Origin: JAWKRB01 sp041389885
GTDB taxonomy: Bacteria; Myxococcota_A; Polyangia; Polyangiales; Ga0077539
NCBI GenBank assembly: GCA_041389885.1
Contig: JAWKRB010000037.1
Span: forward strand, 1-64,000
Length of the DNA: 64,000 nucleotides
Reading direction: 5' to 3'
This document shows positions 8,124 to 16,314 of the stretch, in pieces. The notes under the pieces are model-generated. The model saw only the letters and a program-made list of their open reading frames with translations. It had not been told where the DNA came from and searched no databases. Position numbers and translations under genes: made by a program. Position 1 is the first letter of the stretch, and each line of letters opens with the position of its first letter.

Positions 8124-9625
8124 CTCAGCCGGCTCTCGATGTCCGCGAGCTCGGCCTCGGAGAGGGCCCCGCGCGCGCGCATCGCCTCGATCGCGCGCCC
8201 GAAGAACGCGGTCCGCGTGCGCTGGAGCGCGTCGGGCACGGGCCGCGTGGCGACGAGCGCGGCCGTGAGCACCGCCGGCGGGAACTCGGTCACGTCGATC
8301 GCGTCGAGGAGCGCCGCCGCGGCGGGCCAGTCTGCGTCGAGCAGGTAGTCGTCGAGCCGCTCGCCCACGGCGAAGGCCGCCGCCCGCGGACGGCCGGCGC
8401 GGAGCGCCTCTCTGGCCCGCGCGAGGCAGAGGTCGAGGGCGGCGCGCGCGTTGGCCGCCGCCGTCGCGCGGACCCCGTCGAGCCATGCGGGAGGGTCGTC
8501 GCGCGTCAGCACATCGGCGGGAAGGGAGGCATCGAGCGGGTGCGTCGCGAGGAGCTTCTGAGCCAGGAGGGGCGTCTCGTCGTCGCACAGCAGGGACGAG
8601 AGCGGTCGGGAGACCCCTCCTCCAGCCCCCTCGTCGCCCATCTGCTGGGCGAGCCCGCGATCGATCCATCCGAGGTTGCCGAGGTGCAGCGAGGCGATCT
8701 TCCACGGCGTGTCGAAATGCTCTCGCACGAGAGACACCCTCTGGCGGGCCTCGGTGCGGTCGGACGTCGCGTCAGCGCGGCCGCCGAGGAGGGCTGAGAC
8801 CCCTCGATGCGGGATCAGGAACTCCGCCGCGAAGCCCTTGGCCCGGCTCTCGAGGAGCGCACCGGGAGAGGGCTTGGCGGTTCGCGTCGCCGAGTCTGCG
8901 TCGTCGAGGGCGACCTGCACGGAGCCGGGCTTCGTCGGATCGAAGAGCAGGTGGCAGAGCTCATGGGCGAGGCAGACCCTCGTGAGCCGCGGGTTGTTCG
9001 AGAGTTCGAGGTCGTCCATCGAGAGTACCGCGGCCGCGGCGGCGCGCTCGGCATCGAGGATCGACGCCGCGCGCAGCCCCTCGGTGGAGATCTGTGCGCG
9101 GGTGACGGCGACGCCGAGGCGTTGTTCGCAGAGGGCGGGGAGGTCGTCGAGGGGCGCGTCACCGAGTCTGAGGTCATCGCGCACCCGACGGGCAAGGCGA
9201 TACCCCTGCCTCGCGGCGTCCCGCGGCTGGGGCCCGGCGCAGGAGACGGGACCCATCGCCAACCGGGTCGCGGTCCGCCCTCCCCCCATCCCGAGGTCGA
9301 GCGCCGCAAGCACCCTGGCGCCATGAAGCGCCCGCGTCAGGGGGGCGAGATCGGCGGCATCGAAGTCCTGATACGCGCTGTGGAGCAGGAACACCGTCGC
9401 GGCGGGTGCGTCGTCGGCAGGTTTCACGATCGCGCCTGTCAGCTCTTCGGCATCGACGCCATGAAAGACCGCGAGTCGTTCAAGCGCGCCGGGGTTGTGC
9501 CCCTCTTCGGCGCCGGTGAGCTCCTCCAGCCGGAGTCCAGCCCGCTCGGCGCACGCGCCCCGAGAGAGTCCGCCGAGTTTGCGGAGTAGCTCCAAGGCCC
9601 TCCCCGCCTCGGCGTTTGCGCTCAT
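8120..9625 (-). CDS. XRE-family HTH / ImmA-IrrE-type metallopeptidase, 501 aa
   Basis: Residues ~8-60 form a helix-turn-helix of XRE type. Near residue 220 is HELCH, the HExxH zinc motif, and about 40 residues later ESRAKGFAAEFLIP matches the third-ligand helix of ImmA/IrrE peptidases. Such proteins commonly sense DNA damage or phage and cleave repressors. About 200 further residues follow with no recognised domain, longer than usual for the family. It is the first gene of a five-gene operon with overlapping junctions. Its promoter region has a dyad over the -35 box that the protein itself may bind. It is the likely regulator or trigger of the cassette. Confidence 0.85.
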   Translation of the reverse strand: MSANAEAGRALELLRKLGGLSRGACAERAGLRLEELTGAEEGHNPGALERLAVFHGVDAEELTGAIVKPADDAPAATVFLLHSAYQDFDAADLAPLTRALHGARVLAALDLGMGGGRTATRLAMGPVSCAGPQPRDAARQGYRLARRVRDDLRLGDAPLDDLPALCEQRLGVAVTRAQISTEGLRAASILDAERAAAAAVLSMDDLELSNNPRLTRVCLAHELCHLLFDPTKPGSVQVALDDADSATRTAKPSPGALLESRAKGFAAEFLIPHRGVSALLGGRADATSDRTEARQRVSLVREHFDTPWKIASLHLGNLGWIDRGLAQQMGDEGAGGGVSRPLSSLLCDDETPLLAQKLLATHPLDASLPADVLTRDDPPAWLDGVRATAAANARAALDLCLARAREALRAGRPRAAAFAVGERLDDYLLDADWPAAAALLDAIDVTEFPPAVLTAALVATRPVPDALQRTRTAFFGRAIEAMRARGALSEAELADIESRLR

Positions 9626-9631
9626 TGCGCC

Positions 9632-9660
9632 GTATTACTGGCGGGTCGAGAGAGTGTCAA
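9632..9660 (-). promoter_or_regulatory. sigma70-type promoter, apparently leaderless
   Basis: Read on the minus strand, TTGACA (9660-9655) is followed after 17 nt by TAATAC (9637-9632). Only six bases then separate the -10 box from the ATG at 9625. Transcription would start at or next to the start codon, giving a leaderless mRNA. No Shine-Dalgarno sequence is present or needed. Confidence 0.7.
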
Positions 9661-9668
9661 CGATGGCA
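9655..9668. promoter_or_regulatory. possible operator dyad over the -35 box
   Basis: TGCCATCGTTGACA (minus strand) matches its own reverse complement at 10 of 14 positions and overlaps the -35 hexamer. Its place fits autorepression by the XRE protein encoded immediately downstream. This is inference from symmetry only. Confidence 0.35.
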
Positions 9669-9759
9669 CTCTGCGCGCCAACGCGTGGGCCCTCGGGGTC
9701 CAACCGCCGGGAGGGCGCGCGGCAGCGCGGTGGCGGCCCAGCTCACCGACAGGGGGCAC

Positions 9760-10019
9760 GATCCCTTTCAAGGTCGCGACGCCCGGCGCGGGGGTTCGCA
9801 GCCCTTCCGACGCGCGGGATCGGTGCTCACCCCAGGCAACAATTGGAGGTCGCCCGTCCTTCGACGGGCTGCAATTACCTGAAACCACTTGATGTTCAAT
9901 GGATCTGACTGCAACCCCGCGAAGGCGGGGTGACCCCGATGTTGCCTGGGGTGAGCACCGATCCCGCGTCGGAAGGGCTGCGAACCCCAGCGCCGGGCGT
10001 CGCGACCTGAAAGGGATCC
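9760..10019. mobile_element. palindromic MITE-like element P1, copy B
   Basis: The ends are GATCCCTTTCAAGGTCGCG and, inverted, CGCGACCTGAAAGGGATC. Arms 9775-9846 and ~9938-10006 are nearly perfect inverses. Compared with copy A (2465-2809), several arm and loop positions differ but pairing is kept, for example ACCCGGC/GCCGGGT becoming ACCCCGC/GCGGGGT. Flanks carry GGGGCAC on both sides, a possible target duplication in P3-like repeat sequence. Together with P3 remnants it fills the non-coding 9670-10079. Confidence 0.75.
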
Positions 10020-10079
10020 AGGGGCACCCGGCGGTCGGACAGGGGCGCACGCTGGGGAATGCAGGAGCCCTGGGAGCGC

Positions 10080-10109
10080 TTGAGGGGTCTGGCGCGATGA
10101 CGATACAAC
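10080..10109 (+). promoter_or_regulatory. candidate promoter of the STAND/TPR gene
   Basis: TTGAGG (10080-10085) and TACAAC (10104-10109) are separated by 18 nt. The ATG at 10117 lies seven bases after the -10 box, so the transcript may again be leaderless. The -10 match is only moderate. Confidence 0.4.
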
Positions 10110-10116
10110 GCCGCCG

Positions 10117-12081
10117 ATGACGGAGCTGCTCCCCGACGTCGGGACCTGGGCGGAGCGGATTCTCGACGAGCTACGCCGGGAGCCTGGGGTGGTGTACGTC
10201 GACGGCGGCGTGGGCAGCGGGCGCGGCGAGCTCGTGCGACGACTCGGCGAGCTTGAGCCTCGCGTACGCACGCTGGAGTTCCTGCAGCTCACGCACGCCG
10301 ACGCCACGAGCACGGCCTTTCTCGAGTGTTCGGCGATGCTCCCGGCGGGGGGCCGTCCCCGGCTCGAGACCGGGAGCGACGCGGAGCTGCACCGCACCGC
10401 CCGTCGCGTGTTTCGGTCGGCGGGCGAGCTGGGGCTGGTGCCCGTGCTGCGGGTGCCTGAGAGCTGGGAGGCTGCGTCCCGCGCCCGCCCCGGCAGCGAC
10501 GCGGGCGAGCGACGCGGGCGCCACCTCCTCGACGCCCTCACGCAGTCCGGCTGCACCGCGGTCGTGGTGGCCGACGCCGCCCTCTCCGCCGCCGCCCTCG
10601 GGATCGACCGCGCGCACCGCCTCCCGCCGCACGTCGTCCCCCTCGAAGCGCTCGGCGCGATCCGATGGCGCGAGTACGGCGACGCCTTCGAGACGCTCCT
10701 CGCAGAGGCCCCTCCCACCCTGGGCGCGTCTCCCTTCGCGTGGCGCCTCGCGGTCGGCGCGGTCGCCCTCGGCGCGCGGCCCGACACGGCGCTCGCGGCG
10801 CTTCGATCGCGCCCGGTGCTCCCGGCCATCGCCGGGCTGCTCGCGACACAGATCCAGCGCTCGACGCTCGACGGCGCCGTGGCCTGGATGCTCGCCCTGC
10901 GTCGGCCTCTGCCCCGCGCGGACATCCTCGGTGCGTCTGGGGTCGACGCGGCTCAGCTCCCGCTGCTCACCGATTGCATCGGATATGGCGAGGAGCGGGT
11001 GCGCGTGGCGAGCGCCGTTCGCGCGGCGCTGACGACGGCGCTCGGGGACGCGCGTCGAGCGACGGTCGCCCAGCACGACGCGCTCGCCGCGCGCTATGAG
11101 CGCCTCGACGGGCTCGCAGACCCCTCTGCCCTCGCCCCCGAGGCCCTTCAGGCGTGGTGTGAGAAGGTCCACCACGCCGCGCACGGCAGCGCGGACTCCA
11201 GGGGGCTCTGGAGCGAACAGGCACTCCCCTCCCCCGAGCTCTATTGGGATCGCGCCCGGCGCTTGAGCGTCGAGGAGCACGACTTTCAGGGCGCCGCCGA
11301 GATCTACCGGCGCTGCGTCACGCGCTTTCCCGACGACGACTACGGATGGCAGTACCTCGCGTTCAACCTCCAGCGTTCGAAGGGCGCCCGCGCGGAGGTC
11401 GAGGGCGCCTTTCGCCGGTCCGTCGCGCTGGCCCCAGAGAACCCCTGGTGGAACGCACGTCTGGTCTCGTTTCTCATCGACGACGCGCAGCCCGGCGCCG
11501 CCCTCCGCGAGTGGGACGCGGCCGTCGATCGGATCGACGTCGACGGCTCGCAGAGCCAACGCGCCTCGGGGTTGGCCGAGTCGTTTCACGATTGGATCGC
11601 CGAGGCCTGGCACCGTGCCGGTCGCACGCACCGCGCCGCCCAGATCATGGGCGCGATCCCCGCGGAGGTCCTCGAGCGCACGTCGGCGAAGGTCCGTCGC
11701 TTCGCAGAGGCGCTTCGCCACGAAGACCCCGCCGCAGGGGGTGAGCGCGAGGAGTGGGCGACCTTTCTGCAGAAGATCGAGGCTCGCACCGGCGCGTCTG
11801 CCGCCCTCGCCCACGCGGCCCGCACGCTCTGGGCGGACCTGCGCCGCGAGCTCGGTCCCGAGCTCCCCGAGCCCGCCGCGGACCTGACCGCCGATCGCGC
11901 GCGGTTTCAGTTCTCCTGGAGCTACGCGACGCTCTACGTCGAGATCGAGATCGACGCCTCGGGGGGGATCGTGTGGTTCGCGCGGGACCGCCTCGCCAAG
12001 ACCTCCGAGGGCGTTGAAGATCCTGTGGAGGCGCTCCCCGAGGCGCTCCTGCCCTGGCTCCGCCGGGTCATCGATGGCTGA
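10117..12081 (+). CDS. STAND-like NTPase with TPR region, 654 aa
   Basis: A glycine-rich loop GGVGSGRGEL at residues ~30-39 resembles a Walker A in which the usual GK[ST] is GRG, so ATP binding may be weakened. A hydrophobic strand TAVVVADAAL near residue 148 sits where a Walker B is expected but lacks the acidic pair. From about residue 380 the sequence contains TPR-like repeats (DFQGAAEIYRRCVTRFPDD, AEVEGAFRRSVALAPENPW), typical of the sensor half of STAND proteins. The gene lies alone between P1 copy B and a P2 repeat, followed by the DISARM genes, with no overlap to either side. A nucleic-acid or protein sensor in the defence island is plausible but unproven. Confidence 0.6.
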   Translation: MTELLPDVGTWAERILDELRREPGVVYVDGGVGSGRGELVRRLGELEPRVRTLEFLQLTHADATSTAFLECSAMLPAGGRPRLETGSDAELHRTARRVFRSAGELGLVPVLRVPESWEAASRARPGSDAGERRGRHLLDALTQSGCTAVVVADAALSAAALGIDRAHRLPPHVVPLEALGAIRWREYGDAFETLLAEAPPTLGASPFAWRLAVGAVALGARPDTALAALRSRPVLPAIAGLLATQIQRSTLDGAVAWMLALRRPLPRADILGASGVDAAQLPLLTDCIGYGEERVRVASAVRAALTTALGDARRATVAQHDALAARYERLDGLADPSALAPEALQAWCEKVHHAAHGSADSRGLWSEQALPSPELYWDRARRLSVEEHDFQGAAEIYRRCVTRFPDDDYGWQYLAFNLQRSKGARAEVEGAFRRSVALAPENPWWNARLVSFLIDDAQPGAALREWDAAVDRIDVDGSQSQRASGLAESFHDWIAEAWHRAGRTHRAAQIMGAIPAEVLERTSAKVRRFAEALRHEDPAAGGEREEWATFLQKIEARTGASAALAHAARTLWADLRRELGPELPEPAADLTADRARFQFSWSYATLYVEIEIDASGGIVWFARDRLAKTSEGVEDPVEALPEALLPWLRRVIDG

Positions 12082-12149
12082 GCGCTACGCGCAGCTCTCG
12101 CGCGAGACGCGGGTCTTTCGGCTCGCGCGGCGCGGGGGCGGCCACCTCC

Positions 12150-12673
12150 CCGCGCCGCCCCTCGTCCCTTCGACCCAGCGCGGGGCCCCTCCACCCCCGC
12201 CCCCTCCTCCATAGGCTTCGCCGATGGAGGAGGGGCTGCGTCCTTCGGGTGGATGCTCCGCGTCGAACTGCCCTTGGGATGCGTCCTTGCCTGAGACCGC
12301 GCGGATGTGTCTGCCATGCCTTGTGTCTCAGCCCCTCCTCCATCGGCGAAGCCCATGGAGGAGGGCGAGGGTGGAGGGGCCCCGCGTCGGGTCGAAGGGA
12401 CGCGGGGCGGTGTGGACAGGGGCAGACCAGAAACGCATCACGCTTGTTTTCAAGCGGATTCCTGACTTATGTGTCGAACGCAGCGCCTCGGGAAAAGGGG
12501 TTCTTCGGTCGGGCAGAGGTCATGGTGGGTACCGGGGACGTCCGCAGATTCTACCCATTCCTACCCCTTGCAGAGCGTCTCTCCCGAGGCGGGAGAGGGC
12601 GCGCGGTAGCGCGGTGTGGGCCCGCGGCGCGAGTTCACCTCAACCCTTCAAATCCCCTGTGGAAAGTTACTAG
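12150..12673. repeat. composite palindrome P2, copy 2
   Basis: Left-arm sequence beginning CGCGCCGCCCCTCGTCCC is mirrored to about 12415. The right side continues through CGCTTGTTTTCAAGCGG and GTCGAACGCAGC, then a segment also found near 59240 (CGGTCGGGCAGA). It ends with the motif CAACCCTTCAAATCCCCTG and a terminal CTAG (12670-12673). The left outer arm is missing compared with copies 1, 3 and 4. It fills most of the gap before the DISARM operon. Confidence 0.7.
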
Positions 12674-12681
12674 AGCGTCGG

Positions 12682-12780
12682 CCGATTGGAGCTTGCGAGG
12701 GCGCTCGGTGGCGGGCTGGGGGCCTGCGGCGTGGGTTCACCTCTACCCTTCACTTCCCCTGTGGAGAGGTGCGAGCAAGA
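12682..12780 (+). repeat. solo P2 end (R4) repeat
   Basis: This diverged copy of the P2 terminal motif (TACCCTTCACTTCCCCTG then TGGAGAGGTG) follows directly on copy 2. It is preceded by GCCGATTGGAGC, which recurs at about 12791 as a direct repeat. Nothing else is recognisable between 12781 and the drmA start region. Confidence 0.5.
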
Positions 12781-12900
12781 CGGTCCTCGTGCCGATTGGA
12801 GCGGCGCTCCCGGTACGCCCCAGGCGTGGGCAGCGCGAAGCTTCGATCCTGATGGACACTTTTGTGGTAGATCGCCCCCGGTTCTGGCGTGGGAGGAGCG

Positions 12901-15900
12901 ATGTCGATGACGACCCCGGTGGCGGTGCGTGAAGAGCTGGTCGAGGCGCTGCGGCGCGATCTCATCGGGCCTCGCCCGGCGGACCGCGACGAGCGCGAGG
13001 TGCTCGATCAGCCGCCGTCACGTTGGTACCTCACGGGCTTTCTCGCGCCCATCGACGCGCCCGACGAGCAGCGCAGCGACCCCCTGGCGCAAGAGTCCCT
13101 CGACCTGGGCGGAGACGAAGGCGACGGAGACGACACCTCCGCCCCCGAGGCGCCCGCGGCGCGGCGGGTGTTCTTCCCCTCGTCCATCGGGCTGAGCGTG
13201 CTGGTGCCGGGCGACGCGACCTCGCTCACGGTCACCGCCACCTGGGGGGAGTACCGCACCGGCAGGGACGACGCCGACGCCGAAACGCCCCGAACCCACG
13301 ATCGTGACGAGCGCTGGACCCGCACGCCCCGGGCCGAGACCGTCGAGCTCCCCCTGACCCGTCGGGGCCGACACCGCGTCGAGCTCCCCGACAGCGGCGG
13401 GCTCCTGGTGGTGATGTCGGCGCAGTCGGTGCGGGGCGGCGTCGTCGAGCTGGTCCCGAAGGGCACCCGCGCGGTCTCGATCTTTCTCGTGAACCAGCGG
13501 GTCGCGCGGGACGAGCAGCGGCGAGACGAGTGCTTCATCTTTCAAGCGCGCCTCGCGGTGCAGTGCGAGCGGTCGTTCGTTCCCCGCCCCGACCTCCGCG
13601 GGAGAGACACGGGCGACCCCGACGAGCGCGTCGCTGAGCTCCAGCACCGCGACGTCTTCGAGTACGCCGTCGGACACGGCGTCTCGACCCACGCCCTCTG
13701 CGACCCCGGCGCCCGCTGCCACGCCGTCGAGACCACCTGGATGCCCAGCGCCGAGGTCGAGAAGGTCGTGCCGGGTGTGCTCCCCGACCCCACGGTGGAG
13801 CTCGGCATGGCCGCCCTCGCCGACAAGGTCGACGCCGCCGACCCCGCCCTCTGCCTGGGGGGCCTGGGGAGCGCCTACGCCGCCTGGATCACCGCTCAGC
13901 GCGCCACCGACCCCGGCACCCCCTCCCGCGCCGCCGTCGCCACCGAGCTCCTCGACCGGGCCGAGTACGCCCGCGAGCGCATCGACGCGGGCGTCTCGCT
14001 GCTCTCGCAGAACCCCGAGGCCCGCCGCTGCTTCGCGGCGATGAACCGGGCCATGGCCGCCGCGGCCCGCCAGCGCTCGCCCGAGCTGTACGCCTCTGGG
14101 AGACCTCCGCCCGCGTGGCGTCCCTTTCAGCTCGCCTTCGTGCTGATGAACCTCCGGGGCCTGATCGAGCCCGATCACCCCGAGCGACGTCTCGTGGACC
14201 TGTTGTTCTTCCCGACCGGCGGCGGAAAGACCGAGGCCTACCTGGGCATCGCGGCCTTCGCGATCCTCTGGCGACGGCGGCAGAACCCTGGTCCTCGGGG
14301 CGCGGGGGTGAGCGTGCTCATGCGCTACACCCTGCGGCTGCTGACCCTCGACCAGCTCGGCCGCGCCGCGACCCTCGTGTGCGCACTCGAGCTGCTCCGA
14401 CGCGAAGCGCCCGAGGTGTGGGGCGCGTGGCCCTTCGAGATCGGCCTCTGGGTGGGCAAGGGCGCGACGCCCAACGACATGGGCGAGAAGGGCGACAAGC
14501 GCGACGACACCGCCCGCGCTCGCACGCTGGCCTACCAGGGAGACAGCAAGAAGCCCCTGCCCATCCCCATCGAGACCTGCCCCTGGTGCGGCGAGAAGTT
14601 CACCCCGGCCTCGTTTCGGCTCACCCCCAACGCCGACAAGCCCTCGAACCTGGTGATCGCCTGCGTCTCTCGAAAGCGCGGCGCCGACGCCTGCGCGTTC
14701 ACGGGCAACCACGCCCTGCCGATCCTCGCCGTGGACCAGGCGCTCTACCGCCGCCTCCCGTGCTTCGTGATCGCCACGGTGGACAAGTTCGCGAACCTCC
14801 CTTGGGTCGGGCGCACGGGCGCCCTCCTGGGACACGTCGACCGCCACGCCCCCGACGGCTTCTACGGCCCCTGCGACCCGATGCTCGGGGCGAAGATCCC
14901 CGGCGGCAGGCTCCCGCCCCCCGAACTGATCATTCAAGACGAGCTCCACCTCATCTCGGGTCCCCTCGGGACCATGGTGGGGCTCTACGAGACCGCCCTC
15001 GACTGGCTCTGCACCGAGCGCGCGGGCGAGCGGTCGATCGGGCCGAAGATCATCGCCTCGACCGCCACGGTGCGAAGGGCGCAGTCGCAGATCCAGGCCC
15101 TGTTCGCGCGGCGCGGCGTCGAGGTCTTTCCTCCCCCCGGGCCCGACCGACGGGACTCGTTCTTCGCGCGCACTGTCGCGCCCACGGAGAAGAACGCCCG
15201 GCGGTACATCGGCGTCGCGGCCCAGGGTCGATCCCTCAAGGTGGTGCTCCTGCGCACGTACATCGCGCTCCTCGGCGCGGCGCAGCGGCGCTACGCCGCC
15301 CTCGGCGGAAGGCGCAAGAGCAACCCCGCCGACCCGTACATGTCCCTCCTCGGGTACTTCAACAGCTTGAGGGAGCTCGGCGGCAGCCGTCGCATCGTCG
15401 AAGACGAGGTGACCTCGCGCCTGCGCACCTACGCGACGCGGGTGCGCGTCGGAGACCCGACCGGGGGAGACTTCGCCTCGCGCAGCCTCGGCGAGGTCGT
15501 CGAGCTGACCAGCCGCGAGAGCACCGCGAAGGTCGCCCAGGCGAAGCGGCGTCTGGCCGAAGGCTTCGAGTCCGACGAGCGGGTCGATGTCGCCCTGGCG
15601 ACGAACATGATCTCCGTGGGCCTCGACATCACCCGCCTCGGGCTGATGGTGGTGCTGGGTCAGCCCAAGATGGCCGCGGAGTACATCCAGACGACCAGTC
15701 GCGTCGGCCGGGACGACGAGCGCCCCGGGCTCGTGGTGACCCTGCTGAACATCCATCGCCCCCGCGACCGCTCGCACTTCGAGCGCTTCGAGGCGTGGCA
15801 CGCGTCGTTCTACCGCGCGGTGGAGGCCACCAGCGTGACGCCCTTCTCGCCCCGCGCGGTCGACCGCGGGATCGCCGCCGTCACCGTCGCCCTCGCCCGC

Positions 15901-16314
15901 CACGGCATCGCCGCGATGACCCCTCCCCTCGCGGCGGGATCGCTCCACGACCGCCGCGCGCAGGTGAACTTCGTCGCCGAGGTCGTGGGCGACCGCGCCG
16001 CCGCCCACGGGGGCCTCACCCCCGCCGACGCCGAGGCGCTCCGCTCGAAGCTCCGCGGGCGCGTGCAGGACCTGCTCGACGCCTGGGAGCAGATCGCCCG
16101 CGAGCACGACGAGACGGGCGGGTTGGAGTACCAGCGCGAGCTCCACCGCGGCGCGCGGCTGCTTCACGACCCCCTCGACCCCGCGCTGCGGGACGCGTCG
16201 AGCGCGGTGAGAAAGTTTCGCGCGCGGCGCTCGCTGCGCGACGTCGAGCCGCAGGTGAAGCTCTGGGTGAAGCGCCTCGACGGCGCGGAGCTCGACCAGG
16301 AGGAGGCGACGTGA
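12901..16314 (+). CDS. drmA: DISARM protein DrmA, SNF2-like helicase-type ATPase
   Basis: At 1137 residues this has the expected DrmA length. A Walker A FFPTGGGKTEAYLG lies near residue 440, with a DELH Walker B in IIQDELHLISGPLG near 680 and a motif VI-like QTTSRVGRDDERPG near 932. Between them is a Cys cluster starting CPWCGEKF (~560), probably zinc binding. DrmA with DrmB binds and translocates on DNA to restrict incoming phage DNA. The ATG at 12901 follows GGGAGGAG by a few bases; a start at 12889 lacks this spacing. It overlaps drmB by GTGA, and the three drm genes form one operon. Upstream is only repeat DNA. Confidence 0.92.
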   Translation: MSMTTPVAVREELVEALRRDLIGPRPADRDEREVLDQPPSRWYLTGFLAPIDAPDEQRSDPLAQESLDLGGDEGDGDDTSAPEAPAARRVFFPSSIGLSVLVPGDATSLTVTATWGEYRTGRDDADAETPRTHDRDERWTRTPRAETVELPLTRRGRHRVELPDSGGLLVVMSAQSVRGGVVELVPKGTRAVSIFLVNQRVARDEQRRDECFIFQARLAVQCERSFVPRPDLRGRDTGDPDERVAELQHRDVFEYAVGHGVSTHALCDPGARCHAVETTWMPSAEVEKVVPGVLPDPTVELGMAALADKVDAADPALCLGGLGSAYAAWITAQRATDPGTPSRAAVATELLDRAEYARERIDAGVSLLSQNPEARRCFAAMNRAMAAAARQRSPELYASGRPPPAWRPFQLAFVLMNLRGLIEPDHPERRLVDLLFFPTGGGKTEAYLGIAAFAILWRRRQNPGPRGAGVSVLMRYTLRLLTLDQLGRAATLVCALELLRREAPEVWGAWPFEIGLWVGKGATPNDMGEKGDKRDDTARARTLAYQGDSKKPLPIPIETCPWCGEKFTPASFRLTPNADKPSNLVIACVSRKRGADACAFTGNHALPILAVDQALYRRLPCFVIATVDKFANLPWVGRTGALLGHVDRHAPDGFYGPCDPMLGAKIPGGRLPPPELIIQDELHLISGPLGTMVGLYETALDWLCTERAGERSIGPKIIASTATVRRAQSQIQALFARRGVEVFPPPGPDRRDSFFARTVAPTEKNARRYIGVAAQGRSLKVVLLRTYIALLGAAQRRYAALGGRRKSNPADPYMSLLGYFNSLRELGGSRRIVEDEVTSRLRTYATRVRVGDPTGGDFASRSLGEVVELTSRESTAKVAQAKRRLAEGFESDERVDVALATNMISVGLDITRLGLMVVLGQPKMAAEYIQTTSRVGRDDERPGLVVTLLNIHRPRDRSHFERFEAWHASFYRAVEATSVTPFSPRAVDRGIAAVTVALARHGIAAMTPPLAAGSLHDRRAQVNFVAEVVGDRAAAHGGLTPADAEALRSKLRGRVQDLLDAWEQIAREHDETGGLEYQRELHRGARLLHDPLDPALRDASSAVRKFRARRSLRDVEPQVKLWVKRLDGAELDQEEAT

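Noticed and set aside
12224..12900. Plus-strand ORFs across the region before drmA
   Set aside because: They translate P2/R4 repeat DNA, recur in all P2 copies in different frames and show no protein-like conservation.
13018..16167. Very long open frame (about 1049 codons) on the minus strand opposite drmA
   Set aside because: It is an antisense shadow typical of GC-rich coding DNA: low-complexity Arg/Gly/Ala/His composition, no motif, and drmA on the plus strand is unambiguous.
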